Assembly (NCBI GenBank): GCA_030537495.1
Contig: JAUNMH010000003.1
Coordinates: 62,001 to 126,000, forward strand
Reading direction: 5' to 3'
Length of the DNA: 64,000 nt
Origin: Clostridia bacterium
Lineage (GTDB): Bacteria > Bacillota > Clostridia > Peptostreptococcales > Anaerovoracaceae
The notes beneath the pieces are model-generated. The model made no database searches and was not told where the DNA came from. It saw nothing but the letters and a program-made list of their open reading frames with translations. Below are positions 25,131 through 34,896 of this stretch, piece by piece (the first letter of the stretch is position 1; every line of letters begins with the position of its first letter). The translations under genes and the position numbers were made by a program.

Positions 25131-26783
25131 ATGGATTACAAGAAATTAGCAGAATTACTATTCCCAGAAATTACAGGAAAGCCTGAAGATTATGAGGCGA
25201 AGTATCCGGCAAGACAGCTTCCTGAAGGTGCAAAGGTTACAAGACTTGGACCGAGCCCAACAGGCTTTATTCATCTTGGAAATCTTTATGGAGCTTTCGT
25301 TGATGAAAGACTTGCGCACCAGTCGGGCGGAGTTTTCTACCTGAGAATAGAAGATACAGATGATAAGAGATATGTAGAAGGAGCTGTGGATATTATCATT
25401 AATTCACTGAAGTTCTTCGGAATCAATTTTGACGAAGGAGCTACAATGGATGGAGATATTGGCGAGTACGGAAACTACACACAGAGCCAGAGAGGCGAGA
25501 TTTATCAGTGCTTTGCAAAGAAGCTAGTTGAAGAAGGCAAGGCTTATCCTTGTTTCTTAACAGAGGAAGAAATCAGCGAAATCAGAGCATGCCAGGAAGC
25601 AAACAAGTGCAACCCTGGAATCTACTGCCAGTATGCAAAATGCAGAGACATGAGCTACGATGAAGTAAAGGCAAGTATAGAAGCAGGAAAGCCTTACGTT
25701 ATTAGACTTAGATCAGACGGAAAACCTGCAGAAGCATGCGACGAAGTTAAGAAGATTCAGGTAGAAGATGCAATTAGAGGAACATTGGAAATGCCTGAGA
25801 ACTGCCAGGACGTAGTTATTCTAAAGACTACAGGAATTCCAACATACCATTTTGCTCATGTTGTAGATGATCATTTAATGAGAACTACACATGTAGTAAG
25901 AGGAGCTGAATGGTTACCTTCACTACCAATTCACGTAGAGCTATTTGAAAAGCTAGGATGGAAAATGCCTATTTACTGTCATACAGCTCAGCTTATGAAG
26001 CTAGATGAAGAGGGCAATAAGAGAAAGCTTTCTAAGAGGAAGGACCCAGAACTTTCACTGGATTACTATAGAAATCAGGGATACCACCCTGCAGCTGTAA
26101 GAGAATATCTTCTTACAATTTTGAACTCCAACTTCGAGGAATGGAGAATGGAAAATCCAGATGCACCAATTGATGAGTTTGAATTTACTACTGAAAAGAT
26201 GAGTAACTCAGGAGCATTATTTGATCTGAATAAGTTAAATGATATCAGTAAGGATGTTTTACTGAAAATTTCAGCTCCAGAATTATATGATTTCTTAAAG
26301 GCTTGGGCAGAAGAATTCAAGCCTGAGATTATGCACATCTTTGAGGATAGAGAATACCTTGAAAAGATTCTTGACCTTGGAAGAAATGATAAGAAGCCAA
26401 GAAAGGACCTTATCTATGCACAGCAGATCATTGAATTTATCAGCTACTTCTTCGACGATATGCTGAAGATTGAAGATGAAATGCCTGCAGAAGTTCCGGC
26501 TGAAGATGTGAAGAAAATTTTAGATGCTTATCTTGCAAGCTACGATCACAATGACGATCAGAGCATGTGGTTCGATAAGATTAGAAATATTGCAACTGAA
26601 TTAGGATATGCGGCTAAGCCTAAGGATTTCAAGAAGCATCCTGAAGAATACAAGGGTCACGTAGGTCACGTGAGCACAGTAATCAGAATCGCGCTAATGG
26701 GACGTGCGCAGTCACCGGACGTATGGGAAATCCAGCAGATTCTAGGCGAAGAAAGAACAAGAGCGCGCATCGCAAATTATTAA
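25131..26783 (+). CDS. gltX: glutamate--tRNA ligase
   Basis: Class I aminoacyl-tRNA synthetase (550 aa) charging tRNA-Glu, or also tRNA-Gln if the host uses the amidotransferase route. The HIGH-type motif is GPSPTGFIHLG (residues 40-50) and the KMSKS-type motif is RKLSKRKD. A cysteine cluster (CQEANKCNPGIYCQYAKC) lies where many GluRS carry a zinc site. The C-terminal helical anticodon-binding domain ends in RARIANY. It is longer than typical 480-aa bacterial GluRS, matching a clostridial subgroup. dnaE starts 11 bp downstream. Confidence 0.93.
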   Translation: MDYKKLAELLFPEITGKPEDYEAKYPARQLPEGAKVTRLGPSPTGFIHLGNLYGAFVDERLAHQSGGVFYLRIEDTDDKRYVEGAVDIIINSLKFFGINFDEGATMDGDIGEYGNYTQSQRGEIYQCFAKKLVEEGKAYPCFLTEEEISEIRACQEANKCNPGIYCQYAKCRDMSYDEVKASIEAGKPYVIRLRSDGKPAEACDEVKKIQVEDAIRGTLEMPENCQDVVILKTTGIPTYHFAHVVDDHLMRTTHVVRGAEWLPSLPIHVELFEKLGWKMPIYCHTAQLMKLDEEGNKRKLSKRKDPELSLDYYRNQGYHPAAVREYLLTILNSNFEEWRMENPDAPIDEFEFTTEKMSNSGALFDLNKLNDISKDVLLKISAPELYDFLKAWAEEFKPEIMHIFEDREYLEKILDLGRNDKKPRKDLIYAQQIIEFISYFFDDMLKIEDEMPAEVPAEDVKKILDAYLASYDHNDDQSMWFDKIRNIATELGYAAKPKDFKKHPEEYKGHVGHVSTVIRIALMGRAQSPDVWEIQQILGEERTRARIANY

Positions 26784-26794
26784 GGAGAAATTAA

Positions 26795-29700
26795 ATGGCA
26801 TTTACTCATTTACACGTACATACTGAATATAGTCTTTTGGACGGAGCAGCCCGAATCAAGGATGTAGTTGCGCGTGCAAAGGAGTTGGGGATGGATTCCC
26901 TTGCCATTACAGACCACGGCGTCATGTTCGGCGTAATCGACTTCTACAGAGAATGTAAGAAGCAGGGCATAAAGCCAGTGATTGGCTGCGAGGTTTACAC
27001 GGCGGCCAGGACTATGTTGGATAAGGACGCAGATAAGGACAAATACCAGGGTCATCTGGTTTTGCTAGCAAAGGATAATGAGGGTTACAAGAACCTGATA
27101 AAGATTGTTTCCCAGGGTTTTACCAAAGGATATTATTATAAGCCGAGAATCGATAAAAACGTTCTCAGGGAGCACAGGGAGGGCATCATCGCACTGTCCG
27201 CCTGTCTTGCCGGCAAGGTCCAAAATTGTCTGCTCAACAGAGACTACGAGGGTGCCAAGAAGGAAGCCATGGAAATGGACGAAATCTTTGGCCATGGAAA
27301 TTTCTACTTAGAACTGCAGGACCAGGGGCTGGATGAAGAAGCTTTTATCAATCCGCAGCTGGTGAAGCTGGCGAAAGAACTTGAAATTCCAATGGTTGCA
27401 ACTAACGACGTCCACTATGTTAAGCAGGAAGATGCAGAGTATCACGACGTGCTTCTTGCAATTCAGACAGCGACCAACGTTGATGACCCCAACCGAATGC
27501 GCTTCCCTAACGACCAGTTCTACTTGAAAAGCGAAGACGAAATGCGCAAGATTTTCGCCTACGCCCCAGATGCCATAGAGAACACCCATAAGATTGCCAT
27601 GGAGTGCAACGTGGAATTCGAGTTCGGCAATTACCATTTGCCAGAGTTCGTGCCACCGGCGGGCAAAACCAACAGAGACTATCTGAGGGAGCTTTGTGCC
27701 CGGGGCCTGGAGCAGAGATATGATCATGTTACGGATGAGCTGAGAGAAAGACTGGACTACGAGCTGGGAGTAATTGAATCCATGGGATATGTGGAGTATT
27801 TCCTAATCGTATGGGATTTCATTAATTTTGCCAAGGAAAATGGCATTATGGTGGGGCCAGGAAGAGGGTCAGCAGCAGGAAGCTTGGTTGCTTATTGCCT
27901 TAAAATCACAGATATAGACCCAATCAGATACAGCTTGATTTTCGAGAGATTCCTTAATCCAGAGCGTGTCAGCATGCCCGATATCGATATTGATTTCTGC
28001 ATCGAACGCCGAGGCGAAGTTATAGAATACGTTAAGGAAAAATACGGAAAAGACAATGTTTCACAGATTATAACCTTTGGTACAATGAAGGCAAAGGCTG
28101 CAGTTAGAGACGTGGGCAGAGCGCTTAACATGTCCTACGCAGATGCAGATAAAATTGCAAAGGCAATTCCTTTCGACCTTAAGATGACCATAGATAAGGC
28201 ACTGGAAATGAATCCGGAGCTGAAGGATTTATACGATAATGACCCGGCTGCTGCAAAGGTTCTAGATGTTTCCCGGGCCATAGAAGGTATGCCGAGACAT
28301 GCATCGACCCATGCGGCGGGAGTTGTAATTTCCAGGTTGCCACTAGATGAATACGTGCCTTTATATATGTCAGATAAAGGTATAGCGACCCAGTTCAACA
28401 TGACAACTATAGAGGAACTAGGGCTGTTAAAGATGGACTTCCTGGGCCTTCGAAATCTTACGGTAATTAGAGATGCCCTGGAGCTAATAGAAGAAAATTA
28501 CGGAGTTTCCATAGACTTTGCAAAAATGGGATATGACGATCCGGCAGTTTATGAAATGATTGCCAGCGGCAACACAGAAGGAGTTTTCCAGCTGGAAAGC
28601 AACGGAATGACTTCCTTTATGAAAAATCTGAAGCCAAGCTGTTTCGAAGACGTTGTTGCAGGAATTTCACTGTACAGACCGGGTCCTATGGACTCCATAC
28701 CTAAATATATAGAAAACAAAAAGCATCCGGATAACATTAAATATGTTACGCCGGAGCTGGCACCTATTCTTGATGTAACTTATGGATGCCTAGTTTATCA
28801 GGAACAGGTAATGCAGATTGTGCGAGACTTGGCGGGCTACAGCTATGGTCGTTCAGACCTTGTGCGCCGTGCCATGAGTAAAAAGAAAAAAGATGTAATG
28901 CTTCAGGAAAAAGAGTATTTCATTAACGGCAAGGTTGACGAAAATGGCAATGTTGAGATACCAGGCTGCGTACGCAATGGGATTTCGCCTGAGGCGGCAG
29001 AATCTATTTTTGCTGACATGGAAACCTTCGCACAGTACGCTTTTAACAAATCCCACGCAGCGGCTTATGCCGTGGTGGCTTTCGAGACGGGTTATCTGAA
29101 GAAGTATTATCCTGTAGAGTTTATGGCGGCGCTACTTACAAGCGTTATGGGCGATGCAAAGTCAATTGCAAAGTATATCAGAAACTGCCAGGATATGGGG
29201 ATTCAGGTACTTCCACCGTCTGTAACAGAAAGTGGAAAGAAGTTTACTGTAGTTGACGGTAAAATACGCTTCGGTCTTCTAGGTGTAAAAAACGTAGGTG
29301 AGGGCGCCATTGATGCCATTATCAAAGCCAGAACAGAGAAGGAACCGCCAACTGATATCTTCAATTTCATTAGCGGACTTGAAATCAGCGAGGTGAACAA
29401 GAAGGCTATAGAAAGCCTGATTAAGGCGGGAGCCCTTGATGGTTTTGATACTAATAGGGCGGCACACCTGGCCATATATGAAGGTCTGGTGGAGTCGGCT
29501 CAGAACACAGCGAGGAAAAATATCGCGGGGCAGCTATCACTCTTCCAGCTGAGCAGTGAGGAAATGAGTGCAGGCAGCATAAGAACCAGCCTGCCGAAGG
29601 TGGAAAACTTTGACAAGAGAACCTTGTTGGCTTTGGAAAAGGAAATGCTGGGGGTTTATATATCGGATCATCCGCTCAACGAATATCGCAAGCGAATTGA

Positions 29701-30376
29701 GGAGCTGACTTCGGTGAACACTGAGGAACTGGCTCATGCAGCAGAGGACCACGAAACTAACGGAAAAATCCGGGACGGCATGACAGTAACTGTTGCAGGC
29801 ATGATTACGGGCAAGAAAAATCTTGTTACCAAGAACAATAAGCTTATGGCCTTTGTGGATCTGGAAGATTTATATGGGGCCATGGAAGTTGTTGTTTTCC
29901 CTAATGTCTATGAAAAATATGGGGATGAAATTGAGGAAGATAGAGTGGTGGCAATGCGTGGTAAGCTGAACTTCAAGGAAGACGAGATGCCAAAGCTTCT
30001 TGCAGACACCATTGTAAATATTGCCGATGTTACTGAGGAGAAACTGGCTGGCAATAGCAAATACAATGGAAGCAAATACAATGGCAATAAATACAACGGA
30101 AACCAAGGTAACGGTGGCAACAGGGGCGGTGCTATAGGCACAGATAATGTTATTAAGGTAAGGATTCCTGCTGAAGGAGATGAAAAGGAAATTCTTTCTG
30201 AGCTTTCTGAGATTTTCGGCGGATTCAGGGGAAGAGTTCCCGTGCTTATATATTTACAAAACGGAAAAATTGTAAGAACCAGTCCAAATGGAGGCGTAAG
30301 TGGATCAATCGAGTTTTTTGACGCTGTAGCTGAAATTGTAGGACGAATGAATATAAAAGGGAGGGTTATACAATGA
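26795..30376 (+). CDS. dnaE: DNA polymerase III alpha subunit DnaE
   Basis: Replicative C-family polymerase (1193 aa). The N-terminal PHP domain begins HLHVHTEYSLLDGAARI. The palm has GRGSAAGSLVAY and the catalytic PDIDIDF acidic residues. Helix-hairpin-helix, OB-fold (MTVTVAGMITGKKNLVTKNNKLMAFVDLED) and C-terminal domains follow. An unusual Asn/Gly-rich linker with three tandem KYNG units (about 30051-30130) sits between the OB fold and the last domain. Its stop overlaps the pfkA ATG (ATGA). Clostridia usually pair DnaE with PolC; PolC is not in this window. Confidence 0.96.
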   Translation: MAFTHLHVHTEYSLLDGAARIKDVVARAKELGMDSLAITDHGVMFGVIDFYRECKKQGIKPVIGCEVYTAARTMLDKDADKDKYQGHLVLLAKDNEGYKNLIKIVSQGFTKGYYYKPRIDKNVLREHREGIIALSACLAGKVQNCLLNRDYEGAKKEAMEMDEIFGHGNFYLELQDQGLDEEAFINPQLVKLAKELEIPMVATNDVHYVKQEDAEYHDVLLAIQTATNVDDPNRMRFPNDQFYLKSEDEMRKIFAYAPDAIENTHKIAMECNVEFEFGNYHLPEFVPPAGKTNRDYLRELCARGLEQRYDHVTDELRERLDYELGVIESMGYVEYFLIVWDFINFAKENGIMVGPGRGSAAGSLVAYCLKITDIDPIRYSLIFERFLNPERVSMPDIDIDFCIERRGEVIEYVKEKYGKDNVSQIITFGTMKAKAAVRDVGRALNMSYADADKIAKAIPFDLKMTIDKALEMNPELKDLYDNDPAAAKVLDVSRAIEGMPRHASTHAAGVVISRLPLDEYVPLYMSDKGIATQFNMTTIEELGLLKMDFLGLRNLTVIRDALELIEENYGVSIDFAKMGYDDPAVYEMIASGNTEGVFQLESNGMTSFMKNLKPSCFEDVVAGISLYRPGPMDSIPKYIENKKHPDNIKYVTPELAPILDVTYGCLVYQEQVMQIVRDLAGYSYGRSDLVRRAMSKKKKDVMLQEKEYFINGKVDENGNVEIPGCVRNGISPEAAESIFADMETFAQYAFNKSHAAAYAVVAFETGYLKKYYPVEFMAALLTSVMGDAKSIAKYIRNCQDMGIQVLPPSVTESGKKFTVVDGKIRFGLLGVKNVGEGAIDAIIKARTEKEPPTDIFNFISGLEISEVNKKAIESLIKAGALDGFDTNRAAHLAIYEGLVESAQNTARKNIAGQLSLFQLSSEEMSAGSIRTSLPKVENFDKRTLLALEKEMLGVYISDHPLNEYRKRIEELTSVNTEELAHAAEDHETNGKIRDGMTVTVAGMITGKKNLVTKNNKLMAFVDLEDLYGAMEVVVFPNVYEKYGDEIEEDRVVAMRGKLNFKEDEMPKLLADTIVNIADVTEEKLAGNSKYNGSKYNGNKYNGNQGNGGNRGGAIGTDNVIKVRIPAEGDEKEILSELSEIFGGFRGRVPVLIYLQNGKIVRTSPNGGVSGSIEFFDAVAEIVGRMNIKGRVIQ

Positions 30377-31335
30377 GAAAAATTGGTGTATTAACTAGTG
30401 GCGGAGACGCACCCGGTATGAATGCAGCTGTTAGAGCTGTTGTTAGATGCGGAATCGATGCAGGTCTGGAGGTTTATGGAATTTCCAGAGGATATGAAGG
30501 TCTTATTGATGGCGAAATTAATAGAATGGGATATAGAGATGTCAGCGACATTTTGCACAGGGGAGGAACCATTCTCAAAACTGCCAGAAGTGAGAGATTC
30601 AAGACTGAGGCAGGTCAGCGCAAGGCTATGACTATGTTGGAGACCTTCGGAATAGAAGGGCTTGTAGTTATTGGTGGAGACGGTTCACTAAAAGGAGGTC
30701 GCGACCTTTCCCGTATGGGAATGAAGGTTATGGGACTGCCGGGAACTATAGATAACGACCTGGGGTACACAGACTTCACTATTGGTTTTGATACTGCTGT
30801 TAGCACCGTACTCGATGCAATTAGCAAGCTTCGTGATACATCTTCGGCTCATGAAAGAACTACTGTTATTGAAGTAATGGGTAGAAATTGTGGGGACATT
30901 GCTTTGTTTTCTGGTCTTGCAGGCGGTGCACAGGCAATATTTATTCCTGAAATTGATTCAGACATAAATGAAGTTTGTAAGAAAATCGTTATTTCAGCCA
31001 ATGACGGAAGACGCCACAGCATTGTAATTCGCGCAGAGGGCTATCACATGACTTCCCAGGAAATCGTAGATGCCATTGCTACAAAGACAGGCAGAGAGAC
31101 GAAGCTGGTTGTTTTGTCATACTTGCAGAGAGGCGGAAGTCCTACAATGCATGACAGAATTCTTGGAACGCGTACTGCGGCTAAGGCTGTTGAACTTCTT
31201 AAGGAAGATTCAACAAGTAAGGCCATTGGAATTGTGGACAACACCATTGTGGCCTATGACCTTGAGGAAGCTCTTAATCAGAAGAGAGAACTGAATATGG
31301 ATATACATAATCTTATAGAAACCCTAGGAAAGTAA
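30373..31335 (+). CDS. pfkA: ATP-dependent 6-phosphofructokinase
   Basis: Glycolytic PfkA, 320 aa. It has GGDAPGMNAAVRAVV at the ATP site, GGDGSLKGG, the catalytic TIDNDLGYTDFTIGFDTA with the Asp base, and the effector/substrate segment MGRNCGDIALFSGLAGGA. The length and the G-D-G pattern indicate the ATP- rather than PPi-dependent type. AGGGAGG lies inside the end of dnaE, and the start overlaps the dnaE stop by 4 bp. Confidence 0.97.
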   Translation: MRKIGVLTSGGDAPGMNAAVRAVVRCGIDAGLEVYGISRGYEGLIDGEINRMGYRDVSDILHRGGTILKTARSERFKTEAGQRKAMTMLETFGIEGLVVIGGDGSLKGGRDLSRMGMKVMGLPGTIDNDLGYTDFTIGFDTAVSTVLDAISKLRDTSSAHERTTVIEVMGRNCGDIALFSGLAGGAQAIFIPEIDSDINEVCKKIVISANDGRRHSIVIRAEGYHMTSQEIVDAIATKTGRETKLVVLSYLQRGGSPTMHDRILGTRTAAKAVELLKEDSTSKAIGIVDNTIVAYDLEEALNQKRELNMDIHNLIETLGK

Positions 31336-31348
31336 GAGGAGGACATTA

Positions 31349-32161
31349 ATGAAGACATTTACAATGATTGCAGGATTCATCCTAACTGTTTTAGGCATAT
31401 TCTGTATTGCAGAGTCAGGAGTGTCATTTCTGGCTGTAGCATTTCCCGTGGGAATCGTAATGATGCTAGTTGGTATCGTAGAATGCCTTGCATATAAAAA
31501 GGTTTCTGAAACTGAAGAAAGAAAGCACTTTATATTTATAGACGGGCTGACAACATTCTTTATAGGTTTTGTTTCAATCAGCGGTTGCCTGACTGTGGAC
31601 ATGGCCGTTGTCGTGACTTTCGCTCTGTGGAGTTTAGTTGCCGGCATCCGTGTAATTGGCCTGCTTATTGAGGACGGAAGCTATAAGGAAGAAGAAAAAG
31701 ACCTGAATTTCTACTGCATGCTAATAGTAAGTGCTCTTAACATGCTAATCGGTATTTACGGTTTCTTCAACTCCATGGCACTTGAAGTTACAGTTCTCAT
31801 GATGGTTGGACTGTGCTGTGCAGTGCAGGGTCTCAACGTTATACGTATCGGCTTCGACATACCGTACATTAAGCCAGAACTTATCAAAACCAAAACCGAG
31901 AAAATTGCTGATGCTGAGGCTGAAGTTCAGAAGGCTAAACAGGAAATGAAGGCAGCAATTCAAAACGTTAGAGACGCTAAGGAAGCTGTTGCCGCCGCTG
32001 AAGAGGAACCAGAATTCCATGAAATTGTGAGCCAGCCTGCGGCAGAACCAATTGCTGAAATCATCAACAACATCGTAGAACCTGCAAAACCAGAAGATGA
32101 CGAGACTAATGAGGACGGCAATAACGATGGCGTAGAAACAGAGAAAGAAACAGAAAAGTAA
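31349..32161 (+). CDS. HdeD/DUF308-type membrane protein with coiled-coil tail
   Basis: 270 aa. Six hydrophobic segments in residues 1-165 form three helical pairs like the DUF308/HdeD family. A helical charged tail (KIADAEAEVQKAKQEMKAAIQNVRDAKEAVAAAEE) likely makes a coiled coil, followed by an acidic end (DDETNEDGNNDGVETEKETEK). HdeD relatives are linked to acid or envelope stress in enterics; no role is known in Clostridia. GAGGAGG lies 8 bp before the ATG. Confidence 0.72.
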   Translation: MKTFTMIAGFILTVLGIFCIAESGVSFLAVAFPVGIVMMLVGIVECLAYKKVSETEERKHFIFIDGLTTFFIGFVSISGCLTVDMAVVVTFALWSLVAGIRVIGLLIEDGSYKEEEKDLNFYCMLIVSALNMLIGIYGFFNSMALEVTVLMMVGLCCAVQGLNVIRIGFDIPYIKPELIKTKTEKIADAEAEVQKAKQEMKAAIQNVRDAKEAVAAAEEEPEFHEIVSQPAAEPIAEIINNIVEPAKPEDDETNEDGNNDGVETEKETEK

Positions 32162-32162
32162 T

Positions 32163-33308
32163 ATGATTGATATTTGTATTATTGGAGGAGGGGCTGCCGG
32201 GTTAACGGCAGCCATTTCTGCGAAAGAGGCAGATTCTACCCTTAGAGTTGTGATAATTGAAAAAAAGGAAGAAGTGGGCAAGAAGCTCCTTACTACGGGA
32301 AATGGGAAATGTAATATGACCAATCTTGCGTGTCCGGGACAGAAGGAAACCTTAGGGTTCTTTGGAAGTCTGGGGGTTTTGACCCGTCATGACAGTCAGG
32401 GCAGGGTATATCCCTACACTGAAGAAGCCCGTGCAGTGAGAGATGCGCTTTTGCAGCGCGCAGAGGACCTTGGCGTGGAGGTCTTCACTTCGGCGGAGGT
32501 TCTTGGCGTGAAGAAAAATCAGGAGCACTTTCTCATTGAACTTGGAAAGGAAAAACTTGAAGCCGAAAAGCTTCTTATTGCAACGGGCGGCAAATCCGCA
32601 CCACAGTGCGGGAGCACGGGAGACGGTTACAGGTTTGCCAAAAGTTTGGGGCATAAGGTTAACAGGCTGGTGCCTGTTTTGACCGCCATTGACGTGAAAG
32701 AAGATACGAAGGATTTGGCAGGAATCAGAGCCAAGGCCAAGGTTTCCCTTACGTTTAACAATGAGGAAATCTTCTCTGAAGAGGGAGAGGTGCAGTTTAC
32801 GGCTACAGGCGTATCTGGAATCTGCATTTTTAATATGTCTCGCCTTCTCTTGATTCCTGAGGGCAAAACCATTAAAAATGGATTCGATGATTACAGGATT
32901 CATATTGACTTTTTCCCAGAAGTGGATGTGAACATTTTGCAGATCTTGCTTGCTGAGAGAAGGTTAACGGCTTTTAAGGGAAATAGGCTGCTAGATTATA
33001 TGGTAAAAAAACCTTTGGCAGAGAGAATTCTCAAAGTCGCAGAGTCTGAACGTGAGGTTGCGACTATGCTAAAGGACTTCCAACTTTCACCTTCTGGTGC
33101 AAAGGGCTGGAATTTTGCCCAGGTTACAAAGGGCGGAGTGGCCTTGGATGAAGTTGTTCCGGAGACTATGGAATCAAGGCTTATTGACAACCTTTTCTTT
33201 GCAGGGGAGGTTCTAGACTACGACGGCCCGTGCGGAGGCTTCAACTTGCAGTACGCATGGGAAACAGGAATAAAGGCAGGAAGGGGGATGGCCCGTGAAC
33301 ATAGATAA
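32163..33308 (+). CDS. HI0933-family FAD-dependent oxidoreductase
   Basis: 381-aa flavoprotein of the HI0933/BaiN-like family. The N-terminal dinucleotide fold is CIIGGGAAGLTAAISA, followed by the family-specific KKLLTTGNGKCNMTN, ATGGKSAPQCGSTGDGYRFAKSLGH, and the C-terminal KGGVALDEV...ESRLIDNLFFAGEVLDYDGPCGGFNLQYAWETG. Physiological substrates of the family are poorly defined. The ATG is one base after the upstream stop, and the next flavoprotein gene starts inside its last 14 bp. Confidence 0.92.
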   Translation: MIDICIIGGGAAGLTAAISAKEADSTLRVVIIEKKEEVGKKLLTTGNGKCNMTNLACPGQKETLGFFGSLGVLTRHDSQGRVYPYTEEARAVRDALLQRAEDLGVEVFTSAEVLGVKKNQEHFLIELGKEKLEAEKLLIATGGKSAPQCGSTGDGYRFAKSLGHKVNRLVPVLTAIDVKEDTKDLAGIRAKAKVSLTFNNEEIFSEEGEVQFTATGVSGICIFNMSRLLLIPEGKTIKNGFDDYRIHIDFFPEVDVNILQILLAERRLTAFKGNRLLDYMVKKPLAERILKVAESEREVATMLKDFQLSPSGAKGWNFAQVTKGGVALDEVVPETMESRLIDNLFFAGEVLDYDGPCGGFNLQYAWETGIKAGRGMAREHR

Positions 33309-34896
33309 TATAAGTAGAAATAATAGATATAGAATGCAGCAGGTTAAGCTTGGAATTAATGAGTCCAAGGATGAACTGCCGAAAAAAATTCTAAAAAAAC
33401 TGGGCAGCAAAGACTACGTTATCAGCGATTATGAAATCGTCCGCGAGTCCATTGACGCCCGCGACAAAAACGACATTAAATTTGTATATACAGTGGATTT
33501 TGAACTGATTTCCAAGAGAAATCACAAGCACAAGGTGACCTTGCCACAAAACACAAAAGGCGTAAGCCCGGCGCCGGAAATGGTTTACGTTGACGTGCCA
33601 GCTGGAAATATGCGCCTTAAGCATCGTCCTGTAATAGTCGGATTCGGCCCTTGCGGAATGTTTGCAGGACTTATATTAGCTCGCAGAGGCTACAGACCTA
33701 TTATCCTTGAGCGCGGTAACAAGGTAGAGCAGCGCGTTGAGGATGTTAGAAAGTTTTGGGATGAAGGCGTTCTTAATACAGAGTCCAACGTCCAGTTTGG
33801 TGAGGGCGGTGCAGGCACATTTTCTGATGGTAAGCTGACTACAGGAATTAAGGATTCCAGAATTCGTAAGGTTCTAAGGGAACTGGTTAAGGCAGGTGCT
33901 GATCCTGATATAATGTACAAACAAAAGCCTCACATTGGCACAGATGTACTTGTTGAGGTGGTTCGAAATATTCGCAAGGAAATTATAGCTTGCGGAGGAG
34001 ACGTTAAGTTTGGCGCCCGATTCGAGGAGTTAGTTATAGGTGATGGCAAGGTTTGTGGACTGTGCTATACCAATGCCTCTGGGGAAACTCTAGAGCTGGA
34101 AACAGATGCTGTAATTATGGCCATGGGTCACAGCGCTAGAGATACGTTTAGGACCTTAAATGCTCAGGGCGTTGTTATGAAACAGAAGCCTTTTTCCATT
34201 GGCGTGAGAATAGAACATCCACAGAAATTAATCGATAAGGCTCAGTACGGCGAGGCTAAGGGATTGCCGCCAGCTGATTACAAGCTTTCCTATCACTGCG
34301 AAAACGGTAGAGGGGTATATACCTTCTGCATGTGTCCAGGGGGAGAAGTGGTTATTGCATCTTCTCAGGAAGGCATGGTAGTAACTAATGGTATGAGCAA
34401 CAGAGCTCGTAACAGCGGCACTGCGAACTCAGCTCTTCTTGTAGATGTTCGCTGCGAGGACTTTCCTTCTGAAAGCCCTTTGGCTGGAGTGGACTTCCAG
34501 GAGAAATATGAGAGACTGGCCTTTGAAAACGGCGGTAGGAATTACAGGGCGCCTAAATGCACCTGGGGTGAATTTAAGAAAGATGATGGGGACAGGGCAG
34601 TTGCTGTCCAAAAAAGCCTGCCTGAATTTGCAGTTGAATCCATTAAGGAGGCTATGCCTCATCTTGGAAGAAAAATCAAGGGATTTGACTCAGATGATGC
34701 GTTAATGACTGCAACAGAAACGAGGAGTTCGTCCCCTGTTCGTTTTGATAGAAGTTTGGAAACTATGGAAGGTAGCTTTGCCGGATTAATACCTGCAGGC
34801 GAGGGCGCAGGATATGCTGGCGGAATCATGAGTGCAGCCTGCGATGGAATCAAGGCAGCAGAGAAGATAATCGGAAAATTCTATGTTGAAGGATAA
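33295..34896 (+). CDS. FAD-dependent dehydrogenase (COG2509 type)
   Basis: 533 aa. An N-terminal alpha/beta domain of about 95 residues precedes the FAD fold (VIVGFGPCGMFAGLILARRG). FGEGGAGTFSDGKLTTG follows, and the C-terminal ETRSSSPVRFDRSLETMEGSFAGLIPAGEGAGYAGGIMSAACDG is diagnostic of this conserved, still uncharacterised group. The GTG start at 33295 is supported by AAGGGGGA about 8 bp upstream; an ATG at 33334 would remove part of the N-terminal domain. It is translationally coupled to both neighbours. Confidence 0.92.
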   Translation: MNIDNISRNNRYRMQQVKLGINESKDELPKKILKKLGSKDYVISDYEIVRESIDARDKNDIKFVYTVDFELISKRNHKHKVTLPQNTKGVSPAPEMVYVDVPAGNMRLKHRPVIVGFGPCGMFAGLILARRGYRPIILERGNKVEQRVEDVRKFWDEGVLNTESNVQFGEGGAGTFSDGKLTTGIKDSRIRKVLRELVKAGADPDIMYKQKPHIGTDVLVEVVRNIRKEIIACGGDVKFGARFEELVIGDGKVCGLCYTNASGETLELETDAVIMAMGHSARDTFRTLNAQGVVMKQKPFSIGVRIEHPQKLIDKAQYGEAKGLPPADYKLSYHCENGRGVYTFCMCPGGEVVIASSQEGMVVTNGMSNRARNSGTANSALLVDVRCEDFPSESPLAGVDFQEKYERLAFENGGRNYRAPKCTWGEFKKDDGDRAVAVQKSLPEFAVESIKEAMPHLGRKIKGFDSDDALMTATETRSSSPVRFDRSLETMEGSFAGLIPAGEGAGYAGGIMSAACDGIKAAEKIIGKFYVEG

